Notes under the pieces: model-generated
Told to the model about the DNA's origin: nothing
The model's input: only the letters and a program-made list of their open reading frames with translations
Databases searched by the model: none
DNA from: Burkholderiales bacterium
Lineage (GTDB): Bacteria; Pseudomonadota; Gammaproteobacteria; Burkholderiales; Burkholderiaceae_F
DNA: 64,000 nucleotides
NCBI GenBank assembly: GCA_020248865.1
Contig: JADCGS010000030.1
Location: forward strand, 48,372-112,371
Reading direction: 5' to 3'
Part shown: piece after piece, positions 45,554 to 54,833 of the stretch
Layout: every line of letters starts with the position of its first letter
How positions within the stretch are numbered: position 1 is the stretch's first letter
Program-made: the position numbers and the translations under genes

Positions 45554-48500
45554 GTTCGAGAGTGGTTCCGTTCTCGCTGAGCGAGGCGCCGGCACTGATT
45601 GAGCGGCTGCTGCCGGTGCAGAAGCTATCGGCTGAGGCTTACAAGGAGCAGATGGCGGTACATGGCAAGACCCTCACCGCGCTCGGCTCCTACTGGAAGG
45701 GACGCAAGCCGCTGATCCTCGCCAAGGCCTGCGTACTGGGGGCGCTGCTGCCGGCGACGGACGACGCGAAGGGCGATCTCGAAGTCTTCGAGAAGTTGAT
45801 GGGGATGGATGACCTGTCTTTCGCCGCCCGAGCCAAGCGCCGGCCGAAGCCGAAGGAGATTCTCGCCTTGCTGTCGTTGGCGCGGCTGCGGGACTACTTC
45901 GAGGTCACGCCGGATGACGCGCTGCCGGCCTCGGCGCCGGTGGACTGGTCAAACCCAGCCTACGAGAAGGCGAGGATTGCCTGGCGCACCGACCTGCCGG
46001 AGAAGGAGCGCCGACGGCTTGAGGCGCAGTTGCTGCCCGCTGCACCCTACCGTGACCGCGTGGCGGAGAGCTACCGTCCTGAGGAGGTGCCGGAAGTCCA
46101 CGATCACGTCTGGGACGAGGTCAACACCCACCTTGGCACGAGCGCGCGCTCCTTCCCGGAGCTGGTCGAGCAACTCGGCGTGATGCGCTTCGGCCACCGC
46201 CCCCGCATAGCCGACACCTTCTGCGGCTCGGGTCAGATTCCTTTCGAGGCCGCGCGGCTTGGCTGCGACGTCTACGCCTCGGATCTGAACCCCGTGGCCT
46301 GCATGCTCGCGTGGGGCGCCTTCCACATCGTCGGCGGTTCGCCCAAGGAGCGCGAACGGCTCGCGCGCGATCAGCAGCTACTGGTCGACAAGGTGCAGGC
46401 CGAACTCGATAGCCTTGGCGTCGAGTCGGACGGCAAGGGGTGGCGGGCCAAGGTCTTCCTCTATTGCGTCGAGGTGCGCTGCCTGCAGACGGGATGGCTG
46501 GTGCCGTTGCTACCAACACGCGTGGTGAGCAAGGGCTACAGGGTTATCGCCGAGTTGGTGCCCGACGCCAAGCGCAAGCGTTACGACGTGGCGATCCGTG
46601 CGGACGCGAGCGCCGCTGAGCTCGATGCGGCCGAGTTGGGCACAGTGCGCTCTGACGGGCGCGGGCAGGATCCGTATCTCATCCACACTGTGGACGGGCG
46701 CGAGCACCGGACCAAGATCTCGACCCTGCGCGGCGACTTTCGTAAGCCCGACGGCACGAACGGCAACAGACTGCGGCTCTGGGAGCAGCACGACTTCAAA
46801 CCGCGTGAGGATGATCTTTTCCAGGAGCGCCTGTACTGCGTGCAGTGGATGCGGCCCAAGGACAGCGGCAAGAGCTTCGACTACGAGTTTCGCACTGTGA
46901 CCGAGGCGGACCTCGAGCGTGAGCGCAGTGTCGAAGATTTCGTGGCAAAGCACTTGGCCGAGTGGCAGGCAGAGGGCTGGGTGCCAGACATGCGCATCGA
47001 GCCGGGGGACAAGACCGACGAGCCGATCCGTACGCGCGGTTGGACCCACTGGCACCACCTGTTCAATCCGCGGCAGTTGCTGCTGGGCGCACTGATCAAT
47101 CGAGCGAGCGACGCGCGGCTGAAGTTCGGGTTGACGCAGGTATTGAATGCGAATGCACGATTAAGTCGATGGAACCACAGCGGCGGTGGCGGTGGGATTG
47201 TGGCGGGTGTCTTCGATAACCAAGCACTCAATACCCTCTTCAACTACGCATGTCGGGGAGGGACTTACGCACTCGACCTACTCGAAGGTTCGTACAAATC
47301 CTTTCCGATGGAGCGCGGTCTGACTACACAAGTCGGCTCCATGCCTGCGGAACAGGTCGAGAAAAGCACCGACATCTTCATCACGGACCCCCCCTATGGC
47401 GACGCGGTCAAGTATGAGGAGATCCTTGAGTTCTTCATTGCCTGGCTACGCAAGAACCCGCCGCCGGAGTTCGCCAAGTGGGTCTGGGACAGCCGCCGGG
47501 CGCTCGCCATCAAAGGCGAAGATGAGGACTTTCGAATTGGCATGGTGACGGCCTACCGGCGCATGACTGAGTGCATGGCCGGCAACGGTCTACAAGTAAT
47601 CATGTTCACCCACCAGTCGGGCAGCATCTGGGCCGACATGGCGAACATTGTGTGGGCGGCGGCCTTGCAGGTGACGGCCGCTTGGTACGTGGTCACAGAG
47701 GCAGCCAAGCGTATTCAAGACGAAGCGAGCCACGTCAAGGGCACGGTAGTACTGGTCTGCCGCAAGCGCAAAGGAGAACTCAAGACCACGCGCGACGACC
47801 TCGCCTGGGAGATCCAGGAGGAGGTCGAGGCGCAGGTGGCGGCGCTCACCGGCTTGAACCAACAGGCACGCGGCCCTCACCGCGACGAGAACGTCTTCGA
47901 AGACGCGGACCTGCAGATGGCCGGCTACGCCGCAGCGCTGCGGGCGCTCACGCGCTACGCCCGCATCGACGGACGCGACATGACCGCTGAGGCGATCCGC
48001 CCGCGCGTCAAGGGTGAGACTACCTTCGTGGACGACCTCATTGCCTTCGCGGTCAGCACCGCCAACCAGTGCCTGGTGCCACAGGGAATCGCACGGCCGC
48101 TCTGGAACAAGCTCTCGGGCGCGGAGCGCTTCTACATGAAGATGCTCGATTTGGAGTCCCGCGGCGCGCATGCGCTCGACAACTACCAGAACTTCGCCAA
48201 GGCCTTTAAGGTGCGCGACTTCTACGCCCTGATGGGCGACCGGCGGGCCAACCACGCGCGCCTGAAGACCGCCGCCGGGTTCGGCCGTGCCGAGATGGGC
48301 GAAGGCTCGGAGTTCCATCAGTCACCGCTGCGGGCCACGCTCTACGCGCTGATGGAATTACAGAAGGGACTCGACGGCGCCGAGGTGCTGGCACACCTGA
48401 CGCTGAACGTACCCAACTACTACGGTGATATGACCCAGCGCGCTTTGGTTGCCGAGCTGGCCGAGTACCTGGCCAAGCGGTTGGACACGCTCAGGCCTGA

Positions 48501-48558
48501 CGAGGCGAGCGCAGCGCGCGTGCTGCGCGAGCTGGTGAAGAACCAGCGCATTGGTTGA
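45550..48558 (+). CDS. DUF1156-type DNA methyltransferase (adenine-specific predicted)
   Basis: A 1002-residue predicted DNA methylase. SAM motif I is ADTFCGSGQIPFEAARLG (about 220-237) and the catalytic motif DPPYGD is at 613-618, consistent with N6-adenine or N4-cytosine methylation. The N-terminal PVQKLSAEAYKEQM and GSYWKGRKPLILAKA segments match the defence-associated DUF1156 group. It would mark self DNA while the ATPase and helicase act on invaders (inference). It overlaps DUF3780 and nearly abuts the helicase. Confidence 0.85.
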   Translation: MSSRVVPFSLSEAPALIERLLPVQKLSAEAYKEQMAVHGKTLTALGSYWKGRKPLILAKACVLGALLPATDDAKGDLEVFEKLMGMDDLSFAARAKRRPKPKEILALLSLARLRDYFEVTPDDALPASAPVDWSNPAYEKARIAWRTDLPEKERRRLEAQLLPAAPYRDRVAESYRPEEVPEVHDHVWDEVNTHLGTSARSFPELVEQLGVMRFGHRPRIADTFCGSGQIPFEAARLGCDVYASDLNPVACMLAWGAFHIVGGSPKERERLARDQQLLVDKVQAELDSLGVESDGKGWRAKVFLYCVEVRCLQTGWLVPLLPTRVVSKGYRVIAELVPDAKRKRYDVAIRADASAAELDAAELGTVRSDGRGQDPYLIHTVDGREHRTKISTLRGDFRKPDGTNGNRLRLWEQHDFKPREDDLFQERLYCVQWMRPKDSGKSFDYEFRTVTEADLERERSVEDFVAKHLAEWQAEGWVPDMRIEPGDKTDEPIRTRGWTHWHHLFNPRQLLLGALINRASDARLKFGLTQVLNANARLSRWNHSGGGGGIVAGVFDNQALNTLFNYACRGGTYALDLLEGSYKSFPMERGLTTQVGSMPAEQVEKSTDIFITDPPYGDAVKYEEILEFFIAWLRKNPPPEFAKWVWDSRRALAIKGEDEDFRIGMVTAYRRMTECMAGNGLQVIMFTHQSGSIWADMANIVWAAALQVTAAWYVVTEAAKRIQDEASHVKGTVVLVCRKRKGELKTTRDDLAWEIQEEVEAQVAALTGLNQQARGPHRDENVFEDADLQMAGYAAALRALTRYARIDGRDMTAEAIRPRVKGETTFVDDLIAFAVSTANQCLVPQGIARPLWNKLSGAERFYMKMLDLESRGAHALDNYQNFAKAFKVRDFYALMGDRRANHARLKTAAGFGRAEMGEGSEFHQSPLRATLYALMELQKGLDGAEVLAHLTLNVPNYYGDMTQRALVAELAEYLAKRLDTLRPDEASAARVLRELVKNQRIG

Positions 48559-48559
48559 G

Positions 48560-51265
48560 ATGGACCCGATCCGGCGCTACTCCTCTCGGCGGCAACGGCT
48601 CGACCATGCGTTTCTGAACCAGAAGCTCGCCGGAGCGCGTTCGTACCGGCGGATAGCGGGCTACTTCCGCAGTTCGATCTTCGAGCTCGTTGGCGAAGAG
48701 ATTTCAGCCATTCCCAAGGTGCAGGTGCTCTGCAACAGCGAGCTCGACGCGGCTGACGTGTTGATCTCCAAGCATGCACGCGAGACCGCGCTGAAGGAAC
48801 GCTGGAACGAGGCGCCGCCCGAGGTCGAGGCGCTTCTCCACCGCGAGCGGTACCGAAAGCTGCACGAGCTGCTGACGAGCGGCCGAGTCGAGATCCGCGT
48901 CGTCCCGAAGGACCGGGTGTTCGTCCATGGCAAGGCCGGCGTGATCGAAGCAGCCGACGGTTCGAAGACGTGCTTCTTGGGGTCCATCAACGAGACCAAG
49001 AGCGCGTTCGCGCAAAACTACGAAATCCTTTGGGAGGACACGTCGCCGGAGGGCGTGACGTGGGTAGAAGAAGAGTTCGCGGCCCTTTGGGCGGACGCGT
49101 TCCCATTGCCCGACGCGATCATCGAAGAAGTCCAGCGCATTGCCCAGCGGGTCGAAATTCGCTTTGGCGACGCTAAGCCGGAAGAAGTGCCGGCGGCAGC
49201 GCTTGCCGAAAGCCCCATCTACCGAGGCGGTGAGCAGCTTCAGCCGTGGCAGCGATCGTTCGTCACCCTGTTTCTGCAGCACCGCGAGACCTACGGACGT
49301 GCACGCCTGCTGCTGGCCGACGAGGTGGGGGTCGGCAAGACCTTGTCGCTAGCGGCGAGCGCAATGGTGTCGGCGCTTCTGGACGACGGCCCAGTGCTGA
49401 TCCTCTGTCCTTCGACGCTGACGATGCAGTGGCAGGTGGAGTTGGCCGACAAGCTGGGCATCCCCAGCGCGGTGTGGTCGTCGACCAAGAAGGTATGGCT
49501 CGACCCCAAGGGTCATGAGATACGCACACGCGGCCCCGAGGACGTGGCCAGGTGTCCGTCTCAGATCGCGATCGTCTCGACGGGTCTGATCTTTCACGAC
49601 TCGGAGGAGCGGCAGCATCTGCTCAGCCGCAAGTTCGGTACGGTGGTGCTCGACGAAGCCCACAAGGCGCGCCAGCGTGGGGGCATGGGAAAACAGAAGG
49701 ACGAGCCCAACAACTTGCTCGACTTCATGATGAGGATCGCTTTCCGCACCAAGAACCTGTTACTGGGTACCGCCACGCCGATACAGACCGAGGTGCACGA
49801 GTTGTGGGACCTGCTGGCGATCCTCGCCGTGGGCGCGGACTTCGTTCTCGGGCGCACACCCTTTAGCCGCTGGACCGACTGGCAACGCTCTTTGCCGATC
49901 GTCAAGGGGACGGAGACGCCGGTCGAGGATCGCGATGTCTGGGAGTGGCTGCGCAACCCGCTTCCCCCTGCCGGCGAGCACGCGTTGTTCGCGACGCTTC
50001 GTCTGCAGATCGGATTGCCCGACCAGGCCTTCTTCACCGACCGGGGCTTCGGGTCGTTGGGCTTCCTGGAGCAGCAGGCGATTGCCGACGCGCTCGCGCC
50101 CGGCTTTCTGCGCGACCACAACCCGGTGGTGCGCCACACGGTCCTTCGGCGACGCGTGACGCTGGAGGACGCGGGCTTGTTGCAGCGGGTGGGTGTAGCC
50201 ATTCACCCCGAACCCGAGGCCAAGCCCGGCGACTACGGCGGCGTGGGTTTTGAGGGGCTCGGCTTGCTGACAAACCTCCCGTTCGACCTGGCCTATCGGG
50301 CCGCCGAGGACTTCACCGCCGCGCTCAAGCAGCGAACGAAGGCGGCAGGCTTCATGAAGACGCTACTGCTGCAGCGAATCTGTTCGAGCTTCGCTTCCGG
50401 GCGCGGCACAGCCGAGAAGATGCTGCGACGCGAGGTGCTGGAGGAAGAGGAAGAGGCTCAGTCGGTCGCCGAGGTGCTGGATGGGTTGACCGCAGACGAA
50501 GCAAGCCACCTGCGCACCATTGTCGAAGAGCTCTCGCGGCCGGAAGCCCGAGACCCGAAGACCTCGGCGGTCAAGTACTTCCTGACGGAGCACCGTACAG
50601 AAGGGCGGACCTGGATGGAGCACGGCTGCATCATCTTCAGTCAGTACTACGACACCGTCCGCACGCTCGCCGCCGAGCTGGCGAACGCGCTGCCCGGCGA
50701 GCCGGTCGCGATCTACGCCGGGGCGGGGAAGAGCGGCATCTACCGTGGCGCCGACTTCGCTTCGGTCGAACGCGAGGACATCAAGGCGGCCGTGAAGCGC
50801 CGCGAGGTCCGCTTGCTGATCGCGACTGACGCCGCGTGCGAGGGCCTCAACCTGCAGACGCTCGGCACCCTGATCAACGTCGACTTGCCGTGGAACCCGT
50901 CAAGGCTTGAGCAGCGGCTCGGCCGCATCAAGCGGTTCGGGCAGGTGCGCCAAAGCGTAGACATGCTCAACCTCGTCTACCACCACACGCAAGACGAGCA
51001 GGTCTACGCGGTGATCTCGCGCCGCATGAAGGACCGCTACGACATCTTCGGAAGCCTCCCGGACACGATCGAGGACGAGTGGATCGACAGCATCGAAGAG
51101 CTGGAGCAGCGCATGGACGAATACATCCATCTGCGCGACCAGGCCCATAACGCGTTCGAGATGCGTTACCAGGAGACCATCGACCCGGACAAGGACCGGT
51201 GGGAGCTCTGCTCGCGGGTCCTGTCGCGGCGGGACATAGTCGATAAGTTATCAGCGGCTTGGTAG
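48560..51265 (+). CDS. PLD-nuclease/SNF2 helicase fusion of the defence operon
   Basis: About 901 residues. The N-terminal part has a phospholipase-D-like site (VHGKAGVIEA near 122, then FLGSINETKSAF). The helicase part has Walker A LLADEVGVGKT (near 253), DEAH box VVLDEAHKA (near 363), LLLGTATPI and the C-terminal LIATDAACEGLNLQ and QRLGRIKRFGQ motifs. It likely translocates on and cuts DNA. The ATG at 48560 follows the methylase stop; a TTG at 48551 is an in-frame alternative. Confidence 0.88.
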   Translation: MDPIRRYSSRRQRLDHAFLNQKLAGARSYRRIAGYFRSSIFELVGEEISAIPKVQVLCNSELDAADVLISKHARETALKERWNEAPPEVEALLHRERYRKLHELLTSGRVEIRVVPKDRVFVHGKAGVIEAADGSKTCFLGSINETKSAFAQNYEILWEDTSPEGVTWVEEEFAALWADAFPLPDAIIEEVQRIAQRVEIRFGDAKPEEVPAAALAESPIYRGGEQLQPWQRSFVTLFLQHRETYGRARLLLADEVGVGKTLSLAASAMVSALLDDGPVLILCPSTLTMQWQVELADKLGIPSAVWSSTKKVWLDPKGHEIRTRGPEDVARCPSQIAIVSTGLIFHDSEERQHLLSRKFGTVVLDEAHKARQRGGMGKQKDEPNNLLDFMMRIAFRTKNLLLGTATPIQTEVHELWDLLAILAVGADFVLGRTPFSRWTDWQRSLPIVKGTETPVEDRDVWEWLRNPLPPAGEHALFATLRLQIGLPDQAFFTDRGFGSLGFLEQQAIADALAPGFLRDHNPVVRHTVLRRRVTLEDAGLLQRVGVAIHPEPEAKPGDYGGVGFEGLGLLTNLPFDLAYRAAEDFTAALKQRTKAAGFMKTLLLQRICSSFASGRGTAEKMLRREVLEEEEEAQSVAEVLDGLTADEASHLRTIVEELSRPEARDPKTSAVKYFLTEHRTEGRTWMEHGCIIFSQYYDTVRTLAAELANALPGEPVAIYAGAGKSGIYRGADFASVEREDIKAAVKRREVRLLIATDAACEGLNLQTLGTLINVDLPWNPSRLEQRLGRIKRFGQVRQSVDMLNLVYHHTQDEQVYAVISRRMKDRYDIFGSLPDTIEDEWIDSIEELEQRMDEYIHLRDQAHNAFEMRYQETIDPDKDRWELCSRVLSRRDIVDKLSAAW

Positions 51266-51322
51266 TACGGATCGCGCGCGAGCTGCGCGGGTAGTGCGCG
51301 CGAACATGTCTTGGGGTGAGCC

Positions 51323-52018
51323 ATGAGAAAGATTTCTCCGAACGACGTAAAGAGCGACTTTATTGATCAGCTGGCGGCACTAGAAGGCTTCTATCACACG
51401 GGGTTCGGGAAGTTCTCGACCGATAGAGATCGGTCCACGCTCACTGAGCAGAGCCTATTGGCTGCTGCTGTGCTTTGGGAGGGGTTCGTCAGCGAAATGT
51501 TCATTGCGTACATAAACCGCGATGCCGCGCGCTTCAAGGCGCACCTTCACGCTTCGTTCGCCGAACATGTCGCATTGGCCCCGAAACAGCAGCGCACTTT
51601 TGAGACTTTCGGTGCCCTGACCTTTCCGGAACACCTGACGAAGAGCGATGTGCAGACGCTTGCGGACGGCATTGGCAACAACATCACATTTCCGAATTTC
51701 GCTGAGCTTGAGCAACGAGCTAAGACATGGCTGGTACCCAATCACGCCAACAAGTTCCGCAGCCTTTCAGCTCAACAAAAGGCCGTCATCAACGCTGTTA
51801 TTGCGCTCCGCAATCACATCGCCCATCGCAGCCCGAGGTCACTTGACGCCATGAACGAAGTTCTGGCGGCCGGGGCATTGCACGCGACCGGCATTCGACG
51901 CACCGCGAATCGCTTCCACAATGTGGGCGCGTGGTTGAAAGCGGTCCCAGTGGGCCGCCAAGAGAGCCGGTTTGTCACGATCGTGCGAGTCCTCAATGAC
52001 GTCGGCGCAGCCTTCTAA
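51323..52018 (+). CDS. HEPN-like hypothetical protein
   Basis: A 231-residue helical protein. Near residue 165 it has ALRNHIAHRSP, an R-x4-H pattern typical of HEPN RNases, and its N-terminal half (LAAALEGFY...EQSLLAAAVLWEGFVSEMF) resembles RiboL-PSP/HEPN proteins. If so it would cleave RNA on infection. It begins 57 nt after the helicase and may be an accessory of that system or the first cargo of the hsdM array. Lower local GC suggests transfer. Confidence 0.55.
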   Translation: MRKISPNDVKSDFIDQLAALEGFYHTGFGKFSTDRDRSTLTEQSLLAAAVLWEGFVSEMFIAYINRDAARFKAHLHASFAEHVALAPKQQRTFETFGALTFPEHLTKSDVQTLADGIGNNITFPNFAELEQRAKTWLVPNHANKFRSLSAQQKAVINAVIALRNHIAHRSPRSLDAMNEVLAAGALHATGIRRTANRFHNVGAWLKAVPVGRQESRFVTIVRVLNDVGAAF

Positions 52019-52032
52019 CAGCGAAGTGATCT

Positions 52033-52329
52033 ATGTCTCGCGTCGCTTCTGGTTTGCTTGACCACTACCGCCACACGCCTGAAGCGCTGGGCAAGCAGCC
52101 AGGCACGCTGGCGCTGATCTTCGGCAAGGCGCAGAACAAGTTTCGGGAGGCCAAGCTGCGGCGCGTGTTCGTTGACCTGATCGACGCCGAAGACTGGTCG
52201 GCCATAGGCGCCAGCGTGAAGGGTGACGTTAAATTAGGGCTGACAAGCGCGGTCGTCTGCGGAGCCGCAGTGCTCAGTATCTACTCGTATGGCCCGCAGA
52301 GCGATGCGCCGCAACCGGAGGCGACGTGA
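52033..52329 (+). pseudogene. hsdM fragment A (internal piece)
   Basis: Positions 52056-52228 match hsdM 57162-57336 closely (DHYRHT...ALGKQPGTLALIFGKAQNKF...LRRVFVDLIDAEDWSAI), then homology ends at GTGAAGGGTGACG. Both ends join unrelated sequence. It carries REAKLR where the complete gene has QDPAKLR, a variant shared with fragment B. An open frame of 98 codons runs through it and ends on the GTG start of the GIY-YIG gene. Confidence 0.85.
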
Positions 52330-53015
52330 CCGCAACCGCACTCGTGCGCGAGTACCTTGAACGCGTCGGCGGCGATGTGCTGGAAGACGCGCACTATCGC
52401 TCGATCCTCGGCGCAATGATCCGCGGCCACGCCGGCGTCTATGCGCTGTACAAGGACGAGCGGCTCTACTACGTGGGTCTGGCCACGAACCTGATGGGCC
52501 GGGTCAAGCATCACCTGCGCGACCGGCATGCGCGCCGCTGGAACCGCTTCAGCGTCTACCTGACCAGCAAGGGCGAGCACGTGAAGCCGATCGAGTCCCT
52601 GCTGCTGCGGATCGTCGATCCCGCGGGCAATCGGGTGAAGGGCCGGCTGCCGGGCGCGCAGGACCTGAAGCGCGAACTCAACCGCCAGGTGTCGGCACGC
52701 CAGCGGAAGGAGCGGGCGCGGCTGCTGGGCGATGAAGGCGTCCAGCGCCGCACGCGCCGCAAGGCGGCAGAAGCGCGCGGCAGCGATGCGCTAGCCGGTC
52801 TGATCGAGCGCCGCCTGTCGCTGCGCGCCGAGTACAAGGGCAAGCGCTACACGGCCTCGCTGCGCAAGAGCGGGCAGGTGGCCTACGGCGGCCACGTGTA
52901 CGCATCACCATCGGCGGCGGGCAAGGCCGTCGTCGGCCGCGCGATGAACGGTTGGCACTTCTGGCGGTTTCGCCGCGATGGCGAGTGGGTGCGGCTGCGT
53001 GAACTGCGAAAGTGA
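52326..53015 (+). CDS. GIY-YIG-like nuclease protein with C-terminal RAMA/DUF4357-like domain
   Basis: A 229-residue protein. Residues about 35-75 (GVYALYKDERLYYVGLATNLMGRVKHH) resemble a GIY-YIG endonuclease core with YVG in place of YIG. The last 60 residues (YKGKRYTASLRKSGQVAYGG...YASPSAAGKAV) resemble domains attached to restriction enzymes and methylases. The GTG at 52326 overlaps the stop of the hsdM-fragment frame. Likely cargo nuclease of the array; substrate unknown. Confidence 0.65.
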   Translation: MTATALVREYLERVGGDVLEDAHYRSILGAMIRGHAGVYALYKDERLYYVGLATNLMGRVKHHLRDRHARRWNRFSVYLTSKGEHVKPIESLLLRIVDPAGNRVKGRLPGAQDLKRELNRQVSARQRKERARLLGDEGVQRRTRRKAAEARGSDALAGLIERRLSLRAEYKGKRYTASLRKSGQVAYGGHVYASPSAAGKAVVGRAMNGWHFWRFRRDGEWVRLRELRK

Positions 53016-53061
53016 TGCGTGTTACAGCGCGCAGCGCTGCGGCGCGGGGCTGGCGGACAAC

Positions 53062-53093
53062 CCCAAATTGGGCATAATTCACCCCAATATGGG
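53062..53093. promoter_or_regulatory. Twin palindromic operators over the start of the wHTH-NTase gene
   Basis: CCCAAATTGGG (53062-53072) and CCCAATATGGG (53083-53093) lie 21 bp apart centre to centre, two helical turns. Between them is CATAAT (53073-53078), a good -10 box; transcription would start around 53085, only a few bases before the ATG at 53089. Autorepression by the winged-helix product is the natural reading. Confidence 0.6.
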
Positions 53094-53748
53094 TACGAAA
53101 CACACGAACCTGGCCAAGAGGTTGCGCGCCCCCACGCCCGCCGAGCCCGCCGCGTTGCGCACGGGCCTGGCGGACGCTCTCTTCAGCGCCACGCAGCAAC
53201 GCGTGCTGGGCCTGCTCTTCGGCCAGCCCGGGCGCAGCTTCTACGCTGCGGAGCTGATGGCGCTCACTGGCGGAGGGTCCGGCGCCGTGCAGCGTGAGCT
53301 GGCGCGTCTGGCGCACAGCGGGCTGGTGACGCAGCAGGTGAGCGGCCGCCAGAAGTACTACCAGGCCAACCCGGCTGCGCCCATCTTTGCCGAGTTGTGC
53401 GGGATCGCGAGCAAGACGATGGGTCTGGCAGAGCCCTTGCGGCAGGCGCTGGCGCCGCTGGCGCCGCGCATCCACGCCGCGTTCGTCTACGGCTCGGTGG
53501 CCAAGCGGCAGGACACCGCGAGCAGCGATGTGGATCTGATGATCGTGAGCGACGATCTGACCTATCCGGATCTGTTCACGGCGCTGGAAGAGGTGACCCG
53601 CCAACTGGGACGGGAGGTCAAGCCCACCATCTACTCGCGAAAGCAGTGGGCGCTGCGCGCGGCAAAAGGCGACAGCTTCATCACGCGCGTGCAGGCGCAG
53701 CCGCGCATCTGGCTGATGGGCGGTGACGATACCCTCTCCGAACCTTGA
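53089..53748 (+). CDS. Winged-helix plus nucleotidyltransferase (MNT-like) protein
   Basis: A 219-residue fusion: N-terminal wHTH (VLGLLFGQPGRSFYAAELMAL...VQRELARLAHSGLV) and C-terminal minimal nucleotidyltransferase with VYGSVAKRQDTASSDVDLMIV (GS...DVD metal site). Such NTases neutralise HEPN RNase toxins by nucleotide transfer in MNT/HEPN systems. The ATG at 53089 lies inside the second operator palindrome. The partner frame starts at 53723 but is truncated and fused to hsdM sequence. Confidence 0.8.
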   Translation: MGTKHTNLAKRLRAPTPAEPAALRTGLADALFSATQQRVLGLLFGQPGRSFYAAELMALTGGGSGAVQRELARLAHSGLVTQQVSGRQKYYQANPAAPIFAELCGIASKTMGLAEPLRQALAPLAPRIHAAFVYGSVAKRQDTASSDVDLMIVSDDLTYPDLFTALEEVTRQLGREVKPTIYSRKQWALRAAKGDSFITRVQAQPRIWLMGGDDTLSEP

Positions 53749-54187
53749 CCGGCTGTGCGGCGCCGGCGTGCTACACGCGGAGCCGCCGGCCGCTGACGAG
53801 TTTGCGGGCCTGCTTCGCTCGGGCCTGGCGCGCCTGCAACCTCGTTGCCGCCTGCGCTTTGGTGGCAGCAAAGATCAAGGCCTTGCCGCCGCCCAACTCA
53901 TGAAGACCAGCACCCTCGTCCGGAAACTGGCGGACGAGCGCAGCCGCCCGCCCCTCAATGGGCAAATGAGCCAGGCCAGCCCGATCCCGGCCGCCTACGC
54001 GTGGCCCGCGCTGCTGGCCAAGGACGGCGATGCGCTGTTCGACCACGACCGCCACACGCTGGAAGCGCTTGGCCGGCAGCCGGGCACGCTGGCGCTGATC
54101 TTCGGCAAGGCGCAGAACAAGTTTCGGGAGGCCAAGCTGCGGCCGGGTGACGGAAGTCAGCTCCTTGCGGCAGGTGGGCGCACGTGA
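53723..54187 (+). pseudogene. Truncated HEPN-partner frame fused in frame to hsdM fragment B
   Basis: From a GTG overlapping the NTase stop the frame reads LDRLCGAGVLHAEPPAADEF then AGLLRSGLARLQ, resembling the N-terminus of the small partner proteins of wHTH-NTases. After about 40 residues it departs and continues in frame into the hsdM start (MKTSTLVRKL), giving a 154-codon chimera. The HEPN catalytic part is gone, so the toxin is presumably dead, unless the chimera has a new use. Confidence 0.6.
53900..54142 (+). pseudogene. hsdM fragment B (5' piece with in-frame deletion)
   Basis: It begins at the hsdM start (MKTSTLVRKL) and jumps directly to ADERSRPPLNGQMSQASPIP, lacking about 29 codons present in the complete copy, then runs to GKAQNKFREAKLR and stops where the Fic gene begins. 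The deletion preserves frame. Confidence 0.85.
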
Positions 54188-54833
54188 GCCGAAGTACAAG
54201 GCGACAGGTCCCGAGGTCGAGTTCGAGCCTGGCTCGCGCGGCCGCGTCCTTCGTAACCGGCTCGGCATCACGCGCGTGCGAGACATGAACGAAGCCGAGT
54301 CGCAGGCCCTGCTGATCGCGCAAGACGCCGCGCTCGATCGCTACGACCCTGATCACCGTTTCACGGCTGCCGACGTGTGCGATCTGCACCGCCTGTGGCT
54401 GGGACCGATCTACGACTGGGCCGGCGAGTGCCGCAGCGTGAACATCGGCAAGGGCGGTTTCCAGTTCGCGCACGCGCCGCTGATCCCGGAATTGATGCGC
54501 GAACTTGAACGCGGTGCGCTGTCACGACACACGCCGTGCCGTCCAGGTCAAGACGACGCAATCGCGGCAGCGCTGGCCGAGGTGCATGCCGAGCTGATCC
54601 TGATCCACCCGTTCCGCGAGGGCAACGGGCGCCTGGCACGACTGCTGGCGCTGCTGATGGCGTTGCAGGCGGGGCTGCCGCCGCTTGACTTCTCGCCGCT
54701 GGCGGGCCGGGGCCGCCGTGCCTACATTGCGGGCATACATGCGGCGGTGGGCCGCGACTACCGCCCGTTGGCGGTGATGTTCGGGCGCGTTATCGCGCGT
54801 TCGCGGCGACGCGCCGCTTCCAGTGTGCGATGA
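54147..54833 (+). CDS. Fic-domain protein (AMP-transferase-type toxin)
   Basis: A 228-residue Fic protein that would transfer AMP (or another nucleotide) onto a target protein. The core motif is HPFREGNGRLAR (HxFx(D/E)GNGR), preceded by WLGPIYDWAGECRSVNIGKGGFQFA, the flap/target-binding region. No inhibitory (S/T)xxxE(G/N) helix is obvious, so an antitoxin is expected in trans. The first start is GTG 54147 immediately at the hsdM-fragment-B junction; GTG 54171 is an alternative. Confidence 0.82.
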   Translation: MTEVSSLRQVGAREPKYKATGPEVEFEPGSRGRVLRNRLGITRVRDMNEAESQALLIAQDAALDRYDPDHRFTAADVCDLHRLWLGPIYDWAGECRSVNIGKGGFQFAHAPLIPELMRELERGALSRHTPCRPGQDDAIAAALAEVHAELILIHPFREGNGRLARLLALLMALQAGLPPLDFSPLAGRGRRAYIAGIHAAVGRDYRPLAVMFGRVIARSRRRAASSVR

